64,000 bases of DNA from Paraspadella gotoi (Eukaryota; Chaetognatha), in assembly GCA_051294375.1 (NCBI GenBank), contig CM119266.1:5441210-5505209 (forward strand), in the 5' to 3' direction. Within the stretch, counting starts at the first letter, position 1; the number at the start of each line of letters is the position of its first letter. The notes beneath the pieces are model-generated. The model made no database searches. It was not told the DNA's origin and saw only the letters and a list, made by a program, of their open reading frames with translations. Below are positions 23,281-33,588 of this stretch, piece by piece. The position numbers were made by a program, and so were the translations under genes.

Positions 23281-24850
23281 AAGACGAGAATGAGAGAGAG
23301 AATCTGAAAAGATTCTGCCTGTATTTCTTAAGCTCTATAGGAATTTTTAGTAATTTATACTAGTTTAGTTCTTTTATGCAAAACAGCTTTTGCAATAACA
23401 TAAAACGCAGTACAAATCTGTAGTTTCTGTTGGTACTGATTATAGAGTAAATTGTTTGTTGAATTAAATGAATTAAATTGATTTCATGATGAATTGATTG
23501 ATTGGTTTATTGATTTGTTTTTTTACATGTTTTGTGCTTTCTTTCTCTGAGATATGAAGCTTTAGTCTAGTCTCGGCAACCAAGTACTCAATTTCTAGTA
23601 TTATGACGAGATAGTTTTAAATTTCATCAATCTCGTCAAGGCCGGTAATGTTAAAAACATGAATAAACAAAAAGTGTAAGTATTTAAAGCTGATATTTTA
23701 GCCTGGTTATTTTCAAACTATTATTAAGTTTTTTTAAAAAATAGTTTTTTTTTACCTTCAATTTTTTTTGCATTTTGGACGCAGGTGTCGGGACGCAAAG
23801 AGAGGATAAGTCATGTAAATAAATAATATCTGTTTATTCATTTTTCAGCAATGAAAGCAAATTTCCCTCATCAACGCACTTTTTATCACCTTTAATCCTT
23901 TATGATAATACTTTTACAACCGCCGCGGTTGATAGGAAATTGTTTTTAATTTATCGTAATACTTATTCGTCAAAACTAACAGCTGCGACGGTCTCGAATT
24001 AAATTTTAAGTTAAAAAGCACTTGTATTATATACAAACCTTGATCTACATATTTCACCCGGGTGAACAAGTCCTTAAGTAACATCTTATGACCTCACTTA
24101 TCAACACTGGGTATTTTGTTCTCACGCTCACACAGGGTAATTGTAAACTGGCGAATCGTCAAATCTGTTCGCAACTCGACCAGCATCCGCAACATCTCTG
24201 CTCGCATCCACAACCTCCTCACAAAAGTCCCAGTTCGCATCCGCAACATCTCCCTCGAAATCAATGTTCGCATTTAGAAAAATCTTGCCAAATTCCCCCG
24301 CAGAACTGCTTGTTCCCGGAACATTGGCAGCCAAATCTTTGCTCGCATCCAGAAATTACCAACAAAAATCTTTGTTCGCATCGAGAAAATCTTTGTTCGC
24401 ACCTCGAACCCCCTCGCCAAAGTCTTTGCCCGCATGTTCATCCTTATCTCGCCCCTCCTTTCCCCAAACCCTCCTCGCCCAACACCTCGTCCACCCAACA
24501 ACCTCGTCCACTCCCCCATCCCATCTCCATCCGCCGCCTTCGCCGCCCACGCCGTTCCACCCACAACCGCCTTCCCTGGAACAAGGGAGCCATGTCGACG
24601 GGCAGCTTCTACATGCGCCTGGGCGCGGTCGCCTTCGGCATCGGATCCATGATCCACGACGCGTTGGGGTTCGCCCAACTTCTGGAGGCCAGCGTGGAGG
24701 ACGGCTGCGGCGGCGGCGGCGGACACGGGGGAGCGGCGGGAGCGGCGGGAGCGGCGGCGGTCATGGAGGCGGACATGACGTTGGAGGAGGAAGGTTGACG
24801 ATGGGATTGGCGATGACTCATATCGCTTTTTACGTTTGTGCAGGTTTATT

Positions 24851-24918
<68 letters not shown>

Positions 24919-27900
24919 AGAGGAGAGAGAGAGAGAGAGAGAGAGAAGTTTTTGTTGTTATTGTTAAGTCGATATATTTTCAGTAGCTTTCAATTATGGT
25001 TTTTTTTATAAAATGTTTTATTTTATCTCTTGTAAATTTATTTTTAGTTTTACATTAGCCTCGTTTTTTAACTTTGGTGCAACCAACATAAGATTAACTA
25101 AAAGAAACTTTTTTTGTTTTCAAATATATTTTTATATATTATTTTAATATTTGCATTTCATTCATGTCCATCAGCTAATGAACAAGTAATTTTAAAGTCA
25201 TTTCCTCCCCCCTCCCCCCCCTCTCCCCCCCTCTCCCCCCCCTTCCAACCCAGCTCTACTTCATCTTCCACAACTCCAAACTCGCCATCCACCGCCACAA
25301 ACCCGCCGTCAAGTTCGGCCTCATGCACATGATGTCCACGAACCTCTGCGTGTGGTTGCGCACGCTCGTCACGGAGACTGTGGTCTCCATCCACAGTTTC
25401 CAGGCGGATGTGGAGTCGAAGGAGGCGAATGAGGTGGGCGTGGCCTTGGTCAACGAGTCGGTGGTTGGAAGCGGGGTGGGTCATCAAGGTGAGTTAATGA
25501 TGTACATATGGACTATGTAAGTATGAAAGTTGCCCGTTTTATCTCTTTTAGATAGATTTTATAATAGTTAATAAATTACGGTTTTGTTTAATAAGTAATA
25601 AGTAATACAAAGCAAGGGCTGCCCAATAAGGGATTTTCAACCCTTGACCCTCAGATTACTACTTCCTGTGCTTATCAGGCATCTGTTGAATATTAAAATG
25701 TCAAAATTATATTTGTTAGTCTTTAAGAATAGATTGGTATAACAGAGTTATACGCCCAATAAGGGACTCGAACCCTTGACCCTCAGATTAAAAGTCTGAT
25801 GCTCTACCAACTGAGCTAACCGGGCTTCTTATGAGCGTTACTCTTATAATTTTTTTCATTTTTAGTCTTTTTTAGTTTCGGCACGTCTCTCGTTTGGTTT
25901 GGTCAAATTTGTTAAAATGCAGTCAAATTTAAACTCTTACTTTTTATGGTCTCATTTCTTGTGGTCAATGAGTCACAGCCTCGTTTTTCGAGAGAGAAAA
26001 TGAAACCACATTTAGTTTTCGCTTGAACTGTCATCAAATTGTATCGCCCGCTGGAAACTACGTGTTTACAAGTTTCCAAAGGATTGTGATGTCATAATAA
26101 AGTTTAAAGTTGTATAACTCTACTTTTCTTTATACACTTTCGGCGAAACTTTTATATTACAACAAATTGACGTCCATAAATGGATCAGGAACCATCAGAT
26201 TTTAAGTCTGACGTCGTGCCGATTAAAATATAAAATATTTAACTTTTCTCAGTCTTAAGAAGAAAATAAGCGCCCAATAAGGGACTCGAACCCTTGACCC
26301 TCAGATTAAAAGTCTGATGCTCTACCGACTGAGCTAACCGGGCTCCTACAATATCGGGCAACTGTTTGAAGAATTTATCAAATTTTCAGATTCCAACTCA
26401 TCTTCGGCTGAAAGCCATTGCGTTCCGCGCGCCGACATCATGGGCAAAGTCTTTCACAACGCGAGTCCTTATCTTTATCCTTGCACGATCGAGTACAGCC
26501 TCATTTGCGCTGGTATTCTCTTCGTCATGTGGAAAAATGTTGGGAGAGGAGGAGGTAAAGTATATATTTAAAATTCGAAAGAAATAGTATTAGAACTGTA
26601 AATTGTAATGTTTTTTTAATTCATAACAAAAACGATATTAACATAATTGAATACAAAAAACAGTAACGGTATCAATAACAGCGTGAAAAGACTGGAACAC
26701 GGTAAATTGTAATTGTTTTTTTTTTTAAACTGTAACGGTCTTTTTTTTAATAACAAAAACGATATTAACATAATTAAAAAACCGTAACGGTATAAATAAC
26801 AGCATAAAAAAGACTAACAAATAAAACTACTAAAATGTTAAAAACTACTTCGTAAAGAAAGAGCTTCCTTCGCCTCCCAACAGAGGGCCTCCACACCAAT
26901 CAAGAACTGACCCGACGCAAAACGGAGCGCATGACAGTCGATTGTCGAGGCGCCTCTCGCGGCCTTTTTCTCGGCGTCGTCGTCCTCGTCGCCACCATCA
27001 TCTGCCTCATCGTCTTCTTCGTTCTCGTCCAACGGAGCGACTTCCAGAAGACGGCGGTCGATCTCGTCCACTTCGCCGAGATGACCCTGTATTTGATGGC
27101 ATTATTGGTCTCTTTGCTGGCCTTTTATCTCATGAGGTGATTAGTGGGGAATTACCCTGTATTTGATGGCCTTGTTGGTCTCTTTGCTGGCCTTTTATCT
27201 CATGAGGTGATTGGGAAAAAAATGTACTTGTTGGCCTTTTATCTCATGAGGTTTATGTCCCTCTGCTAGCCTTTTATTTAAAAAAGTGATTGGGCACGAC
27301 GCCCCTGTATTATTTAATTGCTCTCTTTGTCTCTCCGCTTTCATATTAAATTACCCAGATGGTTTTTTTAATAGAATTTTGACTCATCTGGTCATTGGTA
27401 AAGAGATTACCCTGTATTGCTCTTTCGCACTAGCGTTTTATCTAAAAAAAGGCGAATATTCCTCCATGCTCGCCTAAAATTTTGAGGTGTGATTATAAAA
27501 AAAAAAAATAAAATCAAACTTTATTAATCTCTCAAACAACGAAAAAAGAAAGGATAATTACCAGGTGTGATTATTAAAATCGTCATAAAGATCAATATTG
27601 TATTTGAATAAGAATTAAATTTTCCTTTTTTTTTTTTTAGAAAACATTTAATCTTCAACAAAAACGCTGACGCCGACATAGACGACATGATTCTTGTCAT
27701 TTCTCTTCCCGGGATTTTCATCTTTTCCGTCTTCGGGATCATCGCCGGCAGCTACACCATCGAAGAAGGTCCGATCGAGTCTCTTGCCTTTTGTTCTTTT
27801 TTAACAATTCGATTGGAAAATCTGACATCTATCGGTAGAATTTAAAACTATCTACATTTATCAAAACTATAAAACCTTATTTCCTAATATCGAATCATCT

Positions 27901-29202
27901 TGTCCTTATTTTGTAAATTTTATATTTACTTTTATTACATTTATTAGTATTAATCACATCTCTTCTTTCACAGGCGGAAACCTGGTGATCGTGACATGCA
28001 TCATGGATCTCATTCAGGCAGTCGTGCAGACTCTCTTCATTCTCGAGGCCATGAGGCGGCGATCGGGTCAGTTAATGGTTAACGGTTAATGGTTAATTGT
28101 TAACAGTGAATTGTTAATGGTTATTGGTTCGTCCAGAGTAATTTCGTGATTCTTCCAAATAAAATTTTGTTTTTAGGTCCTTTACCAAAAAATGCCATGA
28201 AACCTGGTAAAGTCAATTTTTGTATTGACAAATAATTAATTTCCGTTTATTATTGAATAATTGAATTATTTTCAATCAAGTAAAAATCATACAAATATCA
28301 AATTTTTTTAATAAATTTTCGAAATCGCATTGATAAACAATTGATTAAGTTTTAATTCATACTTTTACTTAAATCATACATTGAACTTAAATTTAAAATT
28401 AAATTCGCATCTCTTTTACAGGAACTGCCAAAGTCGCTGAGGAGACACCGGGTCGCAACTGCGTCACTTTCTTGCTCATTTGCAACATCTCAATGTGGGG
28501 CATCAACGTCTTTGAGACGCAAAGATCCGACGCCAATCCTTATAAGGTCAGTTGAGCTTAACAAAGAGGTAAAACATTCTGCATCAGGATTTTCGATATT
28601 TTTGGAAAAAACTAAAGATAACACTTTTGAGTTGAAGTTTAACTTTTATTCATTCAAAAGTATCTGTAAGTCATATATACAGATAAACATTAAACAGTCC
28701 AATAAATTAATTTGGCTAAAAGTTTGCTAATCGTTGACGTTTTGCAATGCAATTGACCGGCTTCGATATACATACAATTAAGTCATTTTTTTTAAAACTA
28801 AGACTATAAATTAAAGCAACTATAAATGTCTATGGACATCTGTGAATTAAGACTAAAGAGATTTAAGACAACCATCTTTGTCATTTTGTTCAAAAGTTGT
28901 TTTAAAATTAAAATCTTCAATATTTCCATTATAAGGTGATTGATTGAGGACTACTAGTAATATTGAGAAACTAGTCTCACTTTAATCTATATAGTTCCCA
29001 CTTTCGCGATTCTCATTGATACCATTTATTCTTTCCCCAGTGGCACTTTTACGGTCACTCCGCTTGGACGATCATCAACCACATCGCGACGCCACTCTCC
29101 ATCCTCTATCGATTCCATTCAACCGTCAGTCTTTCCAACATCTGGAAGAACGCCTACAAATATAGACCTACAAGGACGATGACCTTTGAGCGCAACGGTT
29201 GA
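19510..29202 (+). CDS. otopetrin proton channel (12 coding exons)
   Basis: Otopetrins are plasma-membrane proton-selective channels with twelve transmembrane helices, used in acid sensing. Twelve exons join with consistent phases to about 832 residues. The N-terminus (about 150 residues) is Pro/Thr/Gln-rich and probably cytosolic. Family-typical stretches follow in order: FVYAILIIVLGLSCPLAE (TM1), FYLYLFLVSTIFCLYVYLFI (TM2), an acidic/Ala-rich cytosolic loop, GSFYMRLGAVAFGIGSMI (TM3), LYFIFHNSK, FGLMHMMSTNLCVW, ASPYLYPCTIEYSLI (a hallmark), LFLGVVVLVATIICLIVFF, ILVISLPGIFIFSVFG, MDLIQAVVQTLFILEAM, and the C-terminal FLLICNISMWGINVFE and WTIINHIATPLSILYRFH. An in-frame TAA lies 12 bp before the ATG. 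Exon 4 contains two in-frame TGAs that the family pattern cannot accommodate, probably indel errors. Introns hold three antisense tRNA-Lys genes. Confidence 0.93.
19661..19678 (+). repeat. CAG repeat (polyglutamine) in exon 1
   Basis: CAG-type codons encode a run of six glutamines in the otopetrin N-terminus. Confidence 0.85.
20210..20282 (-). tRNA. tRNA-Lys(TTT)
   Basis: 73 nt on the minus strand, from GCCCGGTTAGCTCAGTCGG to TTGGGCG. Acceptor stem GCCCGGT/TTGGGC pairs with usual wobble, A box TAGCTCAGTCGG, anticodon loop CTTTTAA (anticodon TTT), B box GGTTCGAGTCC. No intron. It lies antisense in otopetrin intron 1. Confidence 0.95.
20448..20568 (+). CDS. otopetrin exon 2
   Basis: Acceptor AAACAG; DSNAEEEKILRPL then TM2; donor TTGG|GTGAGT, phase 1. 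Confidence 0.9.
20738..21185 (+). mobile_element. CTGT-bearing dispersed element with two ~150 bp tandem units, copy 2
   Basis: CGGTCCGCCCCCTTAATCTT head, 'gaattatgataaat', (CTGT)n at 20820-20857, CCCACCTTAGCAAAAA. Two tandem monomers follow (about 20879-21033 and 21034-21181), each with 'gaaattttgt', 'gtgggtagg-aagtgtgtgatt', 'tttcgatggaatcgt', 'gagtttaaatgg'. It lies in otopetrin intron 2. Confidence 0.75.
21180..21600. repeat. (ATTAATCA)n-like AT repeat
   Basis: ATTAATTAATCAATTAAT-type words dominate; a decayed short tandem repeat in intron 2. Confidence 0.6.
21885..22145. repeat. degenerate AATGAC/ATGACGTAA repeat
   Basis: AATGAC, GACATA and ATGACGTAAATGACG words at irregular spacing in intron 2. 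Confidence 0.5.
22802..23172 (+). CDS. otopetrin exon 3
   Basis: Acceptor TTCTCAG. It begins DGFVDIVEFFERTF and encodes an Asp/Glu-rich then Ala/Ser-rich loop ending HQDSASYAP. Donor CCG|GTGAGC, phase 0. A (GA)n tract starts about 15 nt after the donor. Confidence 0.88.
23188..23278 (+). repeat. (GA)n microsatellite just after exon 3 donor
   Basis: GA run of about 90 bp starting about 15 nt downstream of the otopetrin exon 3 donor. Confidence 0.95.
24160..24435 (+). repeat. degenerate minisatellite with TTCGCATC words
   Basis: CTGCTCGCATCC, AAATCTTTGTTCGCATC and CGCAACATCTC repeat about ten times over 275 bp, just upstream of exon 4. The open frames over it are translations of the repeat. 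Confidence 0.65.
24586..24843 (+). CDS. otopetrin exon 4 (frame-disrupted)
   Basis: Acceptor AACAAG; GAMSTGSFYMRLGAVAFGIG (TM3). A Gly/Ala-rich segment follows, then TGA at 24796 and 24814, then ISLFTFVQ leading into exon 5 LYFIFHNSK in the same frame. The motif on both sides matches the family, so paired indels in GC-rich sequence are the simplest explanation. Donor CAG|GTTTAT. Confidence 0.75.
24852..24945 (+). repeat. (GA)n microsatellite just after exon 4 donor
   Basis: Starts about 9 nt downstream of the exon 4 donor at 24844. Confidence 0.95.
25254..25488 (+). CDS. otopetrin exon 5
   Basis: Acceptor CAACCCAG after a C-rich tract. LYFIFHNSKLAIHRHK, FGLMHMMSTNLCVWLRTLV. Donor CAAG|GTGAGT, phase 1. 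Confidence 0.93.
25620..25660 (-). pseudogene. truncated tRNA-Lys 3' half
   Basis: Matches the 3' half of the neighbouring tRNA-Lys genes (T arm to anticodon arm) with a TTTC change in the T loop. The match ends abruptly inside the anticodon stem. Antisense in intron 5. Confidence 0.8.
25753..25825 (-). tRNA. tRNA-Lys(TTT)
   Basis: Identical to the copy at 20210-20282 except one D-loop base (TTGG instead of TCGG). All arms intact. Antisense in otopetrin intron 5. Confidence 0.95.
26175..26222 (-). pseudogene. degenerate tRNA-like fragment
   Basis: TCAGA-CTTAAAA-TCTGA has the same anticodon stem as the tRNA-Lys copies, but the loop would present TAA. The T arm and acceptor stem are not recognisable. 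Probably a decayed tRNA-Lys copy. Confidence 0.4.
26271..26343 (-). tRNA. tRNA-Lys(TTT)
   Basis: Identical over its 73 nt to the copy at 20210-20282. Antisense, ending 46 bp before otopetrin exon 6. Confidence 0.95.
26390..26554 (+). CDS. otopetrin exon 6
   Basis: Acceptor TTTCAG. It carries the family hallmark ASPYLYPCTIEYSLICAG then LFVMWKNVG. Donor GGAG|GTAAAG, phase 1. Confidence 0.95.
26884..27136 (+). CDS. otopetrin exon 7
   Basis: Acceptor CCAACAG. CRGASRGLFLGVVVLVAT, then LVHFAEMTLYLMALLVSL. Donor ATGAG|GTGATT, phase 2. The last ~54 nt and the donor are tandemly copied downstream. Confidence 0.93.
27140..27430 (+). repeat. tandem partial copies of exon 7 3' end
   Basis: CCTGTATTTGATGGC...GGCCTTTTATCTCATGAGGT recurs with donor GT at 27137 (true), 27207 and 27251. 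Weaker copies follow at about 27265-27290, 27303-27345 and 27408-27445. Any read-through or use of the later donors meets TGA straight after ATGAGG. Confidence 0.85.
27641..27768 (+). CDS. otopetrin exon 8
   Basis: Acceptor T-run then TAG; KHLIFNKNADADIDDM then ILVISLPGIFIFSVFG; donor GAAG|GTCCGA, phase 1. Confidence 0.92.
27974..28066 (+). CDS. otopetrin exon 9
   Basis: Acceptor TTTCACAG; GGNLVIVTCIMDLIQAVVQT, ILEAMRRRS; donor TCGG|GTCAGT, phase 1. Confidence 0.92.
28177..28206 (+). CDS. otopetrin exon 10 (30-nt microexon)
   Basis: TTTTTAG acceptor and CCTG|GTAAAG donor flank PLPKNAMKP. Phase 1 on both sides, so it could be skipped without changing frame. It lies in the loop between two membrane helices. 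Confidence 0.75.
28422..28546 (+). CDS. otopetrin exon 11
   Basis: TTTTACAG acceptor; TAKVAEETPGRNCVTFLLIC, SMWGINVFETQ; donor AAG|GTCAGT, phase 0. Confidence 0.92.
29041..29202 (+). CDS. otopetrin exon 12 with stop codon
   Basis: TTTCCCCAG acceptor; WHFYGHSAWTIINHIATPLS, LYRFHSTVSLSNIWKNAYKY, ending ERNG-TGA. The stop lies inside the first unit of an 11-bp tandem repeat. Confidence 0.93.
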   Translation, partial: WHFYGHSAWTIINHIATPLSILYRFHSTVSLSNIWKNAYKYRPTRTMTFERNG

Positions 29203-29258
29203 CAATCGGTTGACAATCGGTTGACCATCGGTTGACAATCGGTTGACAATCGGATGGT
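29194..29258 (+). repeat. 11-bp tandem repeat overlapping the otopetrin stop
   Basis: Five copies of GGTTGACAATC (one with a C change). The TGA stop is part of the first copy. Confidence 0.9.
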
Positions 29259-29259
29259 T

Positions 29260-29805
29260 CACCCTATTGGCAAAGACGGTCCACGAAGGCGGTTCACTAT
29301 ATTGACTAACAAAATCGTTTTTTATTGCACTTTGACGGAGATGATACACATTTAACGAAAATGGATTAAGACTTTTATTCTACGAATTATTTAATTTCTA
29401 TCCTTTTATTAATCAAAAATGTCTACTTTTATAAATGTAGTCCAACGTTCCCAAATATTAATCTCGAACAAAAATGATTCGGATTGTAGGGTTTATTTTT
29501 CTAAGGGTATTTTGTTCTTTTTGTTTGTAGTTTAAATTTTGTTCTTTTTGTTTACATCTAACAACATTTTCCGCTTTTCGAAGCGGACGTTTCGTTCTTT
29601 TTTTTTCACATACTTATATTGTATGTAAATGATTTCTTAGTGATCTGTTAATGAAATTTACCGCGTACTTTGAACCATTCTTTGGTTGCATGAAAATTGT
29701 GAGATAAATTCATATTTTTTTTTTTTTTTTGGAAATACACTCGCTTTAAATTCTCACGTATAGAACCGAGACTAGTTGTCAAAATACTCTACTCTATCAA
29801 CCGGT
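29260..29805. other. otopetrin 3' flank
   Basis: Probable 3' UTR and downstream DNA. No strong AATAAA close to the stop was found. No other gene seen. Confidence 0.4.
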
Positions 29806-29814
29806 AGCTCTCTC

Positions 29815-29910
<96 letters not shown>
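29806..29910. repeat. (CT)n microsatellite
   Basis: CT run of about 100 bp, almost perfect. Confidence 0.95.
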
Positions 29911-29912
<2 letters not shown>

Positions 29913-30879
29913 ATCGAGAGCGAAAGCGAAAAAAGACAAAAGATCAATCGCCGCTTGTTTTGAGCGGCGGACAACTTTTCATCCGGAGACAAAAGAACAT
30001 CGGAGATTTTTATGGTGAGACAACGAGAGAGAGAGAGAGAGTCTTAACTTTAAAAGAAAGAAAGAAAAAAGAAAGAAAAAAGAAAGATGGAGAGATTATT
30101 TTCTCTAGATCCTTAAATCGCCGACGGATAATCAAAAAATCTCTTTCAAAAAATAAAAAATGGAACGAAAATGATAAATCGTAAATTTTTTGTGAGGAGA
30201 TAGAATGAAAAAAAATTAGGGTGAGATTTGACGGGACGATCCTCGCTCTGTTTTTTATTTAATATTTTTTCTTTTTTTTCTTTTTATTTTTCCTTTTTCT
30301 TTTTTCCTTTCTCTTACTTTCACTCTTTCACTTTCTCTAACTTTCTCTCACTTTCTCTTTCCCTCTCATCCCCCCCCCTCTCTCTCTCTCTCTAGCAAGA
30401 TGAGCGGGTTAACAACTCGAAACATAAAATCCTATTGGGGGGATTTTAATCTCCTTCAAAATACTTTAGGGGGCCAGCAACTGATTTCTGCTTGTCTGCG
30501 AGCATTTTGGGTAAACTTAGTTGTCAAATACAAAACTTAATAACATACACACTGACTTGCCAACATACATAAAGTTAAAAATAAACGGAGAGAGACAGAG
30601 AATGCAATGGCTTCTAGACACTATGTTTTTTTGAACAATAAGATATGTGAACAAAAGTAGAAGGTTATGAAGTTTTAGTGACGTAGGCAAGTAGGAGAAA
30701 TCACTTGCCAACCTAACCAAAAATCCATATTAACAAGGATAAAAATACAGAGAAACACATACTAAACTCGATTTGTAAAATTTAACAATATGTTCGGAAA
30801 TATTTTTGCGAATGTTCCAATGAACGAAGACTCCTGGAAAGCAACAGATACAGAAGATAAAGTTGAGATTCTGGGCAAA

Positions 30880-33165
30880 ATTGTCCCATGCAAGCAAAAA
30901 AAAGAAAGCGAATACGAGGTGCAAAATCCATACTAGGAATGGGTTTTTTTGCAAAACCTTCTTTTATTGACAATAAAACCATAGAAGAAAACGCTTTCAA
31001 TGGCAAAAGAGAAACGAGGACAAAGACCACTTCAATAGTTGACAAATCTTTGGAAAAAAAAAATGGAGACGATGATCAATTATATCTCCCCGTTGAAAAG
31101 TCAAAAGAAGACTAAAAGAAGATAAATATCTTTATGAACCAAGCATATGTCAAAAATTGGAAAAGGAAGTTGGACAGCGGAAAAAAGTGGAGACTAATCA
31201 ATGATATTATTGGGTACAAAGGAGGGAGAGTGTTACAGGCGGACTGGCATTGCTTAAAAAAGAAAACGTGCAACATACACACAAAACAAAAAGGAGAAAA
31301 GATTAGACATGTTTGCAGGAAAGAATGGAAACGTACCATTGCCAGCCTGAACCAAACATTAATAAAACCAGGGGTGATTTTTTCATGAAGTTGAACGAAT
31401 TCAAAAATCAGGAACCAGAATCTTCTTAAACCAACAATAGAACAATCACGAATCAGAAACTTAGCAAAATCTTTGCAATGTCGAAACGGTCATCAGCTTA
31501 TACAGAATCTAAAAAATCGATCTGCACCTGGTCAAGGATGGGGATTACTCCCAGTTTATGCTGAAAAATGTTCTCCCTTTAAATAGGAAGAAATTATTTT
31601 GCTGGTTAGAAATAATTGAAAGAATGTTCTCATGAAGGGTCGTTCCTTAAAACCTTTGGAAGCACTCAAACCTGAGAATGCTCCACAAGCCTGGCAAAAA
31701 TCCCACTGATGTAAAAAGCTATCGTCCTATAAGCTTAATATCGGCTTGTTGGAAAATTACTGGAGGAAAGAGTGTCTCAAGAACAGCTTTGTTAAATACA
31801 CCAACTTCCTTAGGTACTATGGGTCCTCTTCAATCTGCTTACATAAAAAATTAGCGCTGTGCTCAAGAGAATGTAATAAGACTTCGTAGAAGATATCAAC
31901 TCGGGGGCGGTTTCGAAAAAAGAAAAAAGTGCACCATTGCTGTGCTTTAGATTTCTCTGTTCGCTTTTAACTCAATGTGGAGCGATGGCCGCATTTAAAA
32001 ATAGTTTTTAAAGCCAGATATCCAGAATGAGCTGATAAGAATAATCAATTATACTTTACAACAAGAGAGAGATGAATGTGTCTGACGCAACACTATATCT
32101 AAAAACAGTAACGCCTGCAAAAAGTGCACCACAGGGAGGGATAATCAGTCCAAAACATCTTACTTTTTATGGACGAATCTTCCAACTGAACAGGTTTTGG
32201 TTAAGCAGGGGTGCCCAAAGTACGCAGACGACACATCCATCTGGGCGAGCGGGAAAAACTCTAGATGAAGCAAAAGACAAACTACAACCAGTTCTCAACA
32301 AATTGTAAGATGCGCTGTGAAACCTGGCACTACCAATTATCACCAGGTAATCAGTTTGCCAACCATTTTTAGTAGGTGTCAAAACCATTCATTAATGGTT
32401 CTATGAACTTTACCTCGGGCGATGACAAAGTTGTTTTCTACAAGGAATTGAAATTGCGCTGGGATGGTCCTAGATAATAAACTACAATGGGCAAATTCAT
32501 TGACCAACTCACTGATAAAGCAAAAACAAAAATCATGGCCATCAAAAACTAGCAAACAAAGGAAAAATAAACAACTTTAGATCTGTTTTCAGTTTTATAC
32601 AATAGCCTTGTCACTTCTATTTTGATTACTCTAGTGTTAATCTGGCTTACAATGTCCGATCATCAGTGGTCTAAATTAGAGAAGCTACATTTGAAGAGCC
32701 ATAAGAACATTTGTTTTTAAATCTTCCAATCCATAACATCAGCAAAGCTCGTATACGATGCAGCAGGAGAAATCCTCCCTCAAAAACAAAATCATCTCAA
32801 GAGCCAAAGGGAAAGGCTAGAAAAATCGATCAAAACAATTTTACTTTTTCCGAGACATTTTTAGAAGAAATGAACTTGACGACCCTAAGACGTACAAATC
32901 TCCAATTACATTTTGTTACCAAGAGGATATAGAACATCTAATCATTGTTATCTTTAAATTTTATGTTTTGATTGACCTAACCCACTAATTTTTAAAGAGT
33001 GTTCTACAAACTATTTCCGTTGTAATGTTTAGTATCTTTAATGTTGACAGTTCATCTGTTGCTTATGCGTAAGCGTATATTTAATATCTGAGCCAAAAAG
33101 GACTACATAGGCCCGCTAATAGCGTTGCCCAAAAGGCCGTATTCGTTATATATTCATTTCATTCA
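30880..33165 (+). mobile_element. decayed non-LTR retrotransposon (LINE) reverse transcriptase
   Basis: Reverse-transcriptase landmarks occur in order in shifting frames: a Lys/Trp-rich linker at 31134-31385, KPGKNPTDVKSYRPISLIS at about 31688-31745, GPLQSAY near 31825, the catalytic YADD (YADDTSIWASG) at 32221-32253, and LDNKLQWANSLT at about 32469-32505, typical of the thumb region. Many stops and frameshifts show it is dead. It ends in an ATTCATTTCATTCAT-type tail near 33155. The clade cannot be fixed by eye. Confidence 0.85.
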
Positions 33166-33169
33166 TCTC

Positions 33170-33309
33170 TTCTCTCTCTCTCTCCCCCATCTCCTCTCTT
33201 TCCGACCCTCTCTGTCTTTCTTTGTCATTCTCTCTCGTGTTTTTCTTTAATTCTCTTTCTTTCCCTAGGAGCTCTATTCCTCTCTTACTTCTCTTCATTT
33301 TTTTCTCAC

Positions 33310-33380
<71 letters not shown>

Positions 33381-33514
33381 CCATCTCTCTCTCTTTCCGA
33401 CCCTCTCTGTCTTTCTTGTCATTTTCTCTCTCGTGTTTTTCTTTAATTCTCTTTCTTTCCCTAGGAGCTCTATTCCCTCTTACTTCTCTCATTTTTTCTC
33501 ACTTTCTCTCTTTT

Positions 33515-33588
<74 letters not shown>

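Noticed and set aside
24088-24590. Frames with repeated Cys-Ser-His or Leu-Phe-Ala-Ser upstream of otopetrin exon 4
   Set aside because: They translate a degenerate minisatellite; the exon starts at the acceptor at 24585.
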